A DNA stretch of 16,947 nt from Peptostreptococcaceae bacterium (GTDB lineage: Bacteria; Bacillota; Clostridia; Peptostreptococcales; Anaerovoracaceae). Both the position numbers and the translations under genes were made by a program. The first letter of the stretch is position 1; every line of letters begins with the position of its first letter. This document shows positions 14,417 through 16,947 of the stretch, piece by piece. Under the pieces are notes generated by a model that saw only the letters and a list, made by a program, of their open reading frames with translations, ran no database searches and had not been told where the DNA came from. The stretch is from contig JAENWI010000014.1 in NCBI GenBank assembly GCA_016650115.1, positions 1 through 16,947 of the forward strand, written 5' to 3'.

Positions 14417-15823
14417 ATGAAAAAATATGATATTATTGTTGCCGGAGCTGGAGCAAGCGGAGTTTTTTTAACTTATGAGTTAACAAAATTAGATAATAAA
14501 GCAAGAATACTCATGATAGATAAGGGAGCACCCCTTGAAAAGCGCAATTGCCCGATTAAGATGGGTTTGGTTCCAACATGCATTATGTGCAATCCATGCC
14601 ATATTATGAATGGTTATGGGGGAGCAGGAACTCTTTCTGATGGTAAATATAATATTACAACACAGTTTGGCGGCGATCTTCATGCCTATGTTGGCAGAGA
14701 AGAAGCTTTAGCGTTAATGGAATACGTAGATGAAGTTCTATGTTCAATGGGTGGTGCGGATGCCAAGCTGTACTCCACTGCCAATTCAAATTTGAAAACC
14801 GTTGCACTGAGAAATAATCTTCATTTACTGGATGCGAAAGTAAGACACCTTGGGACAGACAGAAACGTATTGATTCTGGAAAGAATTTTTGAATATATCA
14901 ATAAAAGAATTGACACTGAATTTGGAGTTACTCTTGAAGCTGTTAAAAAACTTGAAGATGGTACCTTTGAAATTACCAGTGATAAGGGCGAAAAATATCA
15001 GTGTAGGGATCTGGTGCTTGCTGCAGGCAGATCAGGATCCAAGTGGATTGGGGAAATCTGTGATACATTTGGAATCAAACAGAAAAAAAACAGGGTAGAT
15101 ATCGGTGTGCGTGTTGAACTCCCTGCCGAAGTGTTTAAACATATTACGGATGATGTATATGAAAGCAAAATTGTGTATAAAACTGACAAGTATAATGACA
15201 TGGTAAGAACTTTTTGTATGAATCCTTATGGAGAGGTTGTTGCAGAAAATACAAACGGCATTGTTACCGTAAATGGACACAGCTACTCGGATCCTAAACT
15301 TCATACGGAAAACACCAATTTTGCACTGCTTGTATCAAACAAATTCACGGAGCCTTTTGAGGACAGCAACGAGTATGGCGAGTCAATTGCAAGGCTTTCA
15401 AATATGCTGGGTGGAGGTGTTATTCTTCAAAGATTCGGAGATCTTGTGAAGGGGCGACGAAGCAGTGAAAGAAGAATGGAGAAGTGCTTTACAAGACCGA
15501 CATTGAAGGCTACTCCTGGAGATCTCAGCCTGGTTATTCCAAAGAGACAGCTTGACAACATCATAGAAATGATTTATGCACTGGATAAAATTGCCCCGGG
15601 TACGGCAAATGAAGACACTTTGCTTTATGGGGTGGAAGTGAAATTCTATAATTCCAAGGTAGATGTTGATTATCATCTGGAAACCTCAGTGAAGGGACTT
15701 TATGCGTTAGGAGATGGATCAGGGGTTACACATTCTCTTTCGCAAGCATCCGCCAGCGGGGTATATGTGGGTAGAATACTGGCCCAGAAATATGCAGAAA
15801 CAAAGAATGGAATGGAAGAATAG
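14417..15823 (+). CDS. FAD-dependent dehydrogenase (COG2509-like) with an N-terminal cysteine cluster
   Basis: A 468-residue flavoprotein of unknown substrate. The N-terminal YDIIVAGAGASGVFLTYEL (GxGxxG) and ILMIDKG bind FAD; LVLAAGRSGSKW is the second dinucleotide motif, and YALGDGSGVTHSLSQASASG near the C-terminus closes the FAD site. Cys45, Cys55, Cys58 and Cys61 lie in a short stretch (RNCPIKMGLVPTCIMCNPC) directly before NGYGGAGTLSDGKYN, a spacing that could hold an iron-sulfur cluster or zinc. The start at 14417 has GGAGG seven bases upstream; longer in-frame starts overlap the divergent promoter. xpt follows 25 bases later, which may only reflect shared transcription. Family call from memory. 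Confidence 0.85.
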   Translation: MKKYDIIVAGAGASGVFLTYELTKLDNKARILMIDKGAPLEKRNCPIKMGLVPTCIMCNPCHIMNGYGGAGTLSDGKYNITTQFGGDLHAYVGREEALALMEYVDEVLCSMGGADAKLYSTANSNLKTVALRNNLHLLDAKVRHLGTDRNVLILERIFEYINKRIDTEFGVTLEAVKKLEDGTFEITSDKGEKYQCRDLVLAAGRSGSKWIGEICDTFGIKQKKNRVDIGVRVELPAEVFKHITDDVYESKIVYKTDKYNDMVRTFCMNPYGEVVAENTNGIVTVNGHSYSDPKLHTENTNFALLVSNKFTEPFEDSNEYGESIARLSNMLGGGVILQRFGDLVKGRRSSERRMEKCFTRPTLKATPGDLSLVIPKRQLDNIIEMIYALDKIAPGTANEDTLLYGVEVKFYNSKVDVDYHLETSVKGLYALGDGSGVTHSLSQASASGVYVGRILAQKYAETKNGMEE

Positions 15824-15848
15824 CAAGTCGAAATTAGGAGATCGGAAT

Positions 15849-16421
15849 ATGCAGGCACTGAAAGACAAAATAATAAACGAAGGCCAGGCTATAGGCAGTG
15901 AAATCATTAAGGTAGATGGGTTTCTAAATCACAGAATAGATGTTGCGTTTATGGAAGAACTGGGTAGAGAATTTAAAATCAGGTTTCATGATGCATCAAT
16001 AAATAAAGTTCTTACCGTTGAAGCCAGCGGAATAATCGTTGCGGCCATGACAGCAAAAGAGTTTGGGAATGTTCCGGTTCTCTTTGCCAAAAAGACGGCC
16101 CCGAATACCATGGTGGACGGATTTTATGGAGCCGAGGTAAAATCTTTCACAAAGGGCATTGTTTCAACAATATGTGTTGCAAAGAAGTATTTAGATGCCG
16201 ATGACAGAGTTTTAATCATTGATGATTTTCTGGCTCATGGGGAAGCTGCATTAGGTCTTGCAAGCCTTGTGGAACAGGCGGGGGCTACGGTTGTCGGGAT
16301 TGGTGCAGTCATAGAGAAGGAATTCCAGGGGGGTAGCCAAAAGTTGAGAGATAAGGGCTATGAGGTTGAATCTTTAGCTGTAGTAACAAAAATAGAAAAC
16401 GGTAAAATTAGCTTTAAATAA
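15849..16421 (+). CDS. xpt: Xanthine phosphoribosyltransferase
   Basis: Salvages xanthine to XMP using PRPP. At 190 residues it is the normal length. MQALKDKIINEGQAIGSEII and VDGFLNHRID are typical of the Xpt N-terminus. VEASGIIVA and LFAKKTAPNTM help bind substrate, and RVLIIDDFLAHGEAA (about 120-134) is the PRPP-binding loop. The start at 15849 was chosen for AGGAGA seven bases upstream and the conserved N-terminus; earlier in-frame ATGs lie inside the dehydrogenase gene. No guanine riboswitch is visible ahead of it, so expression probably depends on read-through from the dehydrogenase gene. A terminator follows at 16516. Confidence 0.96.
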   Translation: MQALKDKIINEGQAIGSEIIKVDGFLNHRIDVAFMEELGREFKIRFHDASINKVLTVEASGIIVAAMTAKEFGNVPVLFAKKTAPNTMVDGFYGAEVKSFTKGIVSTICVAKKYLDADDRVLIIDDFLAHGEAALGLASLVEQAGATVVGIGAVIEKEFQGGSQKLRDKGYEVESLAVVTKIENGKISFK

Positions 16422-16515
16422 ATTAGAAGCGTAAGAATAAAAGCAGAAATGACGGCTGGAATAACAGTTGCAAAGACGAGAAAACAAAAAACGTACAATT
16501 AAGCAGATATGATCT

Positions 16516-16551
16516 AATAAAGTTCGACAATATACGAACTTTATTTTTTTT
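16516..16551 (+). terminator. Intrinsic terminator after xpt
   Basis: AATAAAGTTCG (16516-16526) and CGAACTTTATT (16535-16545) form a perfect 11-bp stem with an 8-base loop, then a T-run to 16551. The 94 bases between xpt and this hairpin contain nothing I can identify. Confidence 0.9.
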
Positions 16552-16586
16552 ATTTGTTGAAATACCTGTTTTTACGCTAAAAAGTG

Positions 16587-16615
16587 TTTACGTTGATATT
16601 TGGGGGGATTATAAT
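16587..16615 (+). promoter_or_regulatory. Promoter of the BMP-family lipoprotein gene
   Basis: TTTACG (16587-16592), 17 bases and TATAAT (16610-16615). The -35 matches 4 of 6 and the -10 is perfect. The spacer contains six G in a row. Transcription would start near 16622, leaving a leader of about 56 bases, too short for a purine riboswitch. Confidence 0.6.
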
Positions 16616-16677
16616 GAAATAGTTAAAAATATTAATTTATTTACTTTTTAGAAGGAAGAACAAAGGAGAGCACGAGA

Positions 16678-16947
16678 ATGAAAAGATTATTAACTGTATT
16701 ATTAATTCTTGCAATGGTTTTCAGCTTTACTGCCTGCGGCGGCACTGAACCAGCACCGGAAGCGGATGCCCCTGAACTGACAGTGGGATTTATTTACATT
16801 GGAACTAAAAATGATGGCGGATTCACTCAGGCACATCATGAAGGAACTGTTGCTATGGAAGAATATTTTGATGGCAAGGTTAAAACAATCATTAAAGAAG
16901 GTGTAAGTGATTTAGACAAGCAGGCTACAAAAGAAGCGGCACTTGCT
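16678..16947 (+). CDS. BMP-family ABC transporter substrate-binding lipoprotein, 5' part
   Basis: The first 90 codons of a gene that runs off the window. The N-terminus MKRLLTVLLILAMVFSFTAC is a lipoprotein signal peptide with lipobox FTAC, so Cys20 would be lipidated and the protein tethered outside the membrane. From residue ~34, LTVGFIYIGTKNDGGFTQAH and then HEGTVAMEEYFDG match the start of the BMP (PnrA/Med-like) domain, which binds purine or other nucleosides for an ABC importer. AAAGGAGAG lies before the ATG. It sits next to xpt, in keeping with nucleoside uptake and purine salvage; the permease and ATPase would be expected downstream. The exact ligand is not decidable from this fragment. 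Confidence 0.88.
   Translation, partial: MKRLLTVLLILAMVFSFTACGGTEPAPEADAPELTVGFIYIGTKNDGGFTQAHHEGTVAMEEYFDGKVKTIIKEGVSDLDKQATKEAALA

Noticed and set aside
16604..16621. A minimal two-codon frame (ATGAAATAG) after a run of G ahead of the BMP gene
   Set aside because: The ATG overlaps the -10 element, so it would lie upstream of the transcript start.

Overview
This is a low-GC, gene-dense bacterial chromosome segment that reads as a Firmicute of the Clostridia or a related anaerobic lineage. The reasons are AT-rich DNA, strong GGAGG-type ribosome binding sites, sigma-A promoters, T-tailed intrinsic terminators, a DUF1292 protein, a short ACT-containing phosphoglycerate dehydrogenase and an apgM-like protein beside serC. 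I cannot name the genus. Nearly all of the window is housekeeping metabolism; I see no phage, CRISPR array, tRNA or rRNA.

Layout. (1) 1-3299: the 3' end of carA and all of carB, joined by a TAATG overlap (carbamoyl phosphate synthase). (2) 3297-3584: a 288-bp gene-less element with perfect 32-bp terminal inverted repeats, several internal hairpins and DnaA-box-like words. Its left end supplies the carB stop codon. (3) 3585-6719: a promoter region with a dyad and 24-bp tandem repeats, then a co-directional cluster of mntP (Mn2+ export), rph (RNase PH), rdgB (non-canonical NTP pyrophosphatase) and a YihY-family membrane protein. (4) 6765-13631: serA on the minus strand diverges from serC-apgM-dacF-uvrC on the plus strand. 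The two directions are driven from a perfect 16-bp dyad that holds two interleaved mirror-image promoters. (5) 13628-14100: a DUF1292 gene with its own promoter and a strong terminator. (6) 14135-14368: a small two-helix membrane protein gene on the minus strand with a perfect-consensus promoter. (7) 14417-16550: an FAD-dependent dehydrogenase with a cysteine cluster, then xpt (xanthine phosphoribosyltransferase) and a terminator. (8) 16587-16947: promoter and 5' part of a BMP-family nucleoside-binding lipoprotein gene, cut by the window edge.

How the genes work together. carAB feeds pyrimidine and arginine synthesis. rdgB, xpt and the BMP lipoprotein belong to nucleotide sanitation, purine salvage and nucleoside uptake. 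serA and serC give the first two steps from 3-phosphoglycerate to phosphoserine. The apgM-like enzyme beside serC may act in central carbon metabolism or in amino acid synthesis (its family includes proposed homoserine kinases). The most unusual parts are the inverted-repeat element after carB, the symmetric serA/serC promoter pair and the small membrane protein gene.
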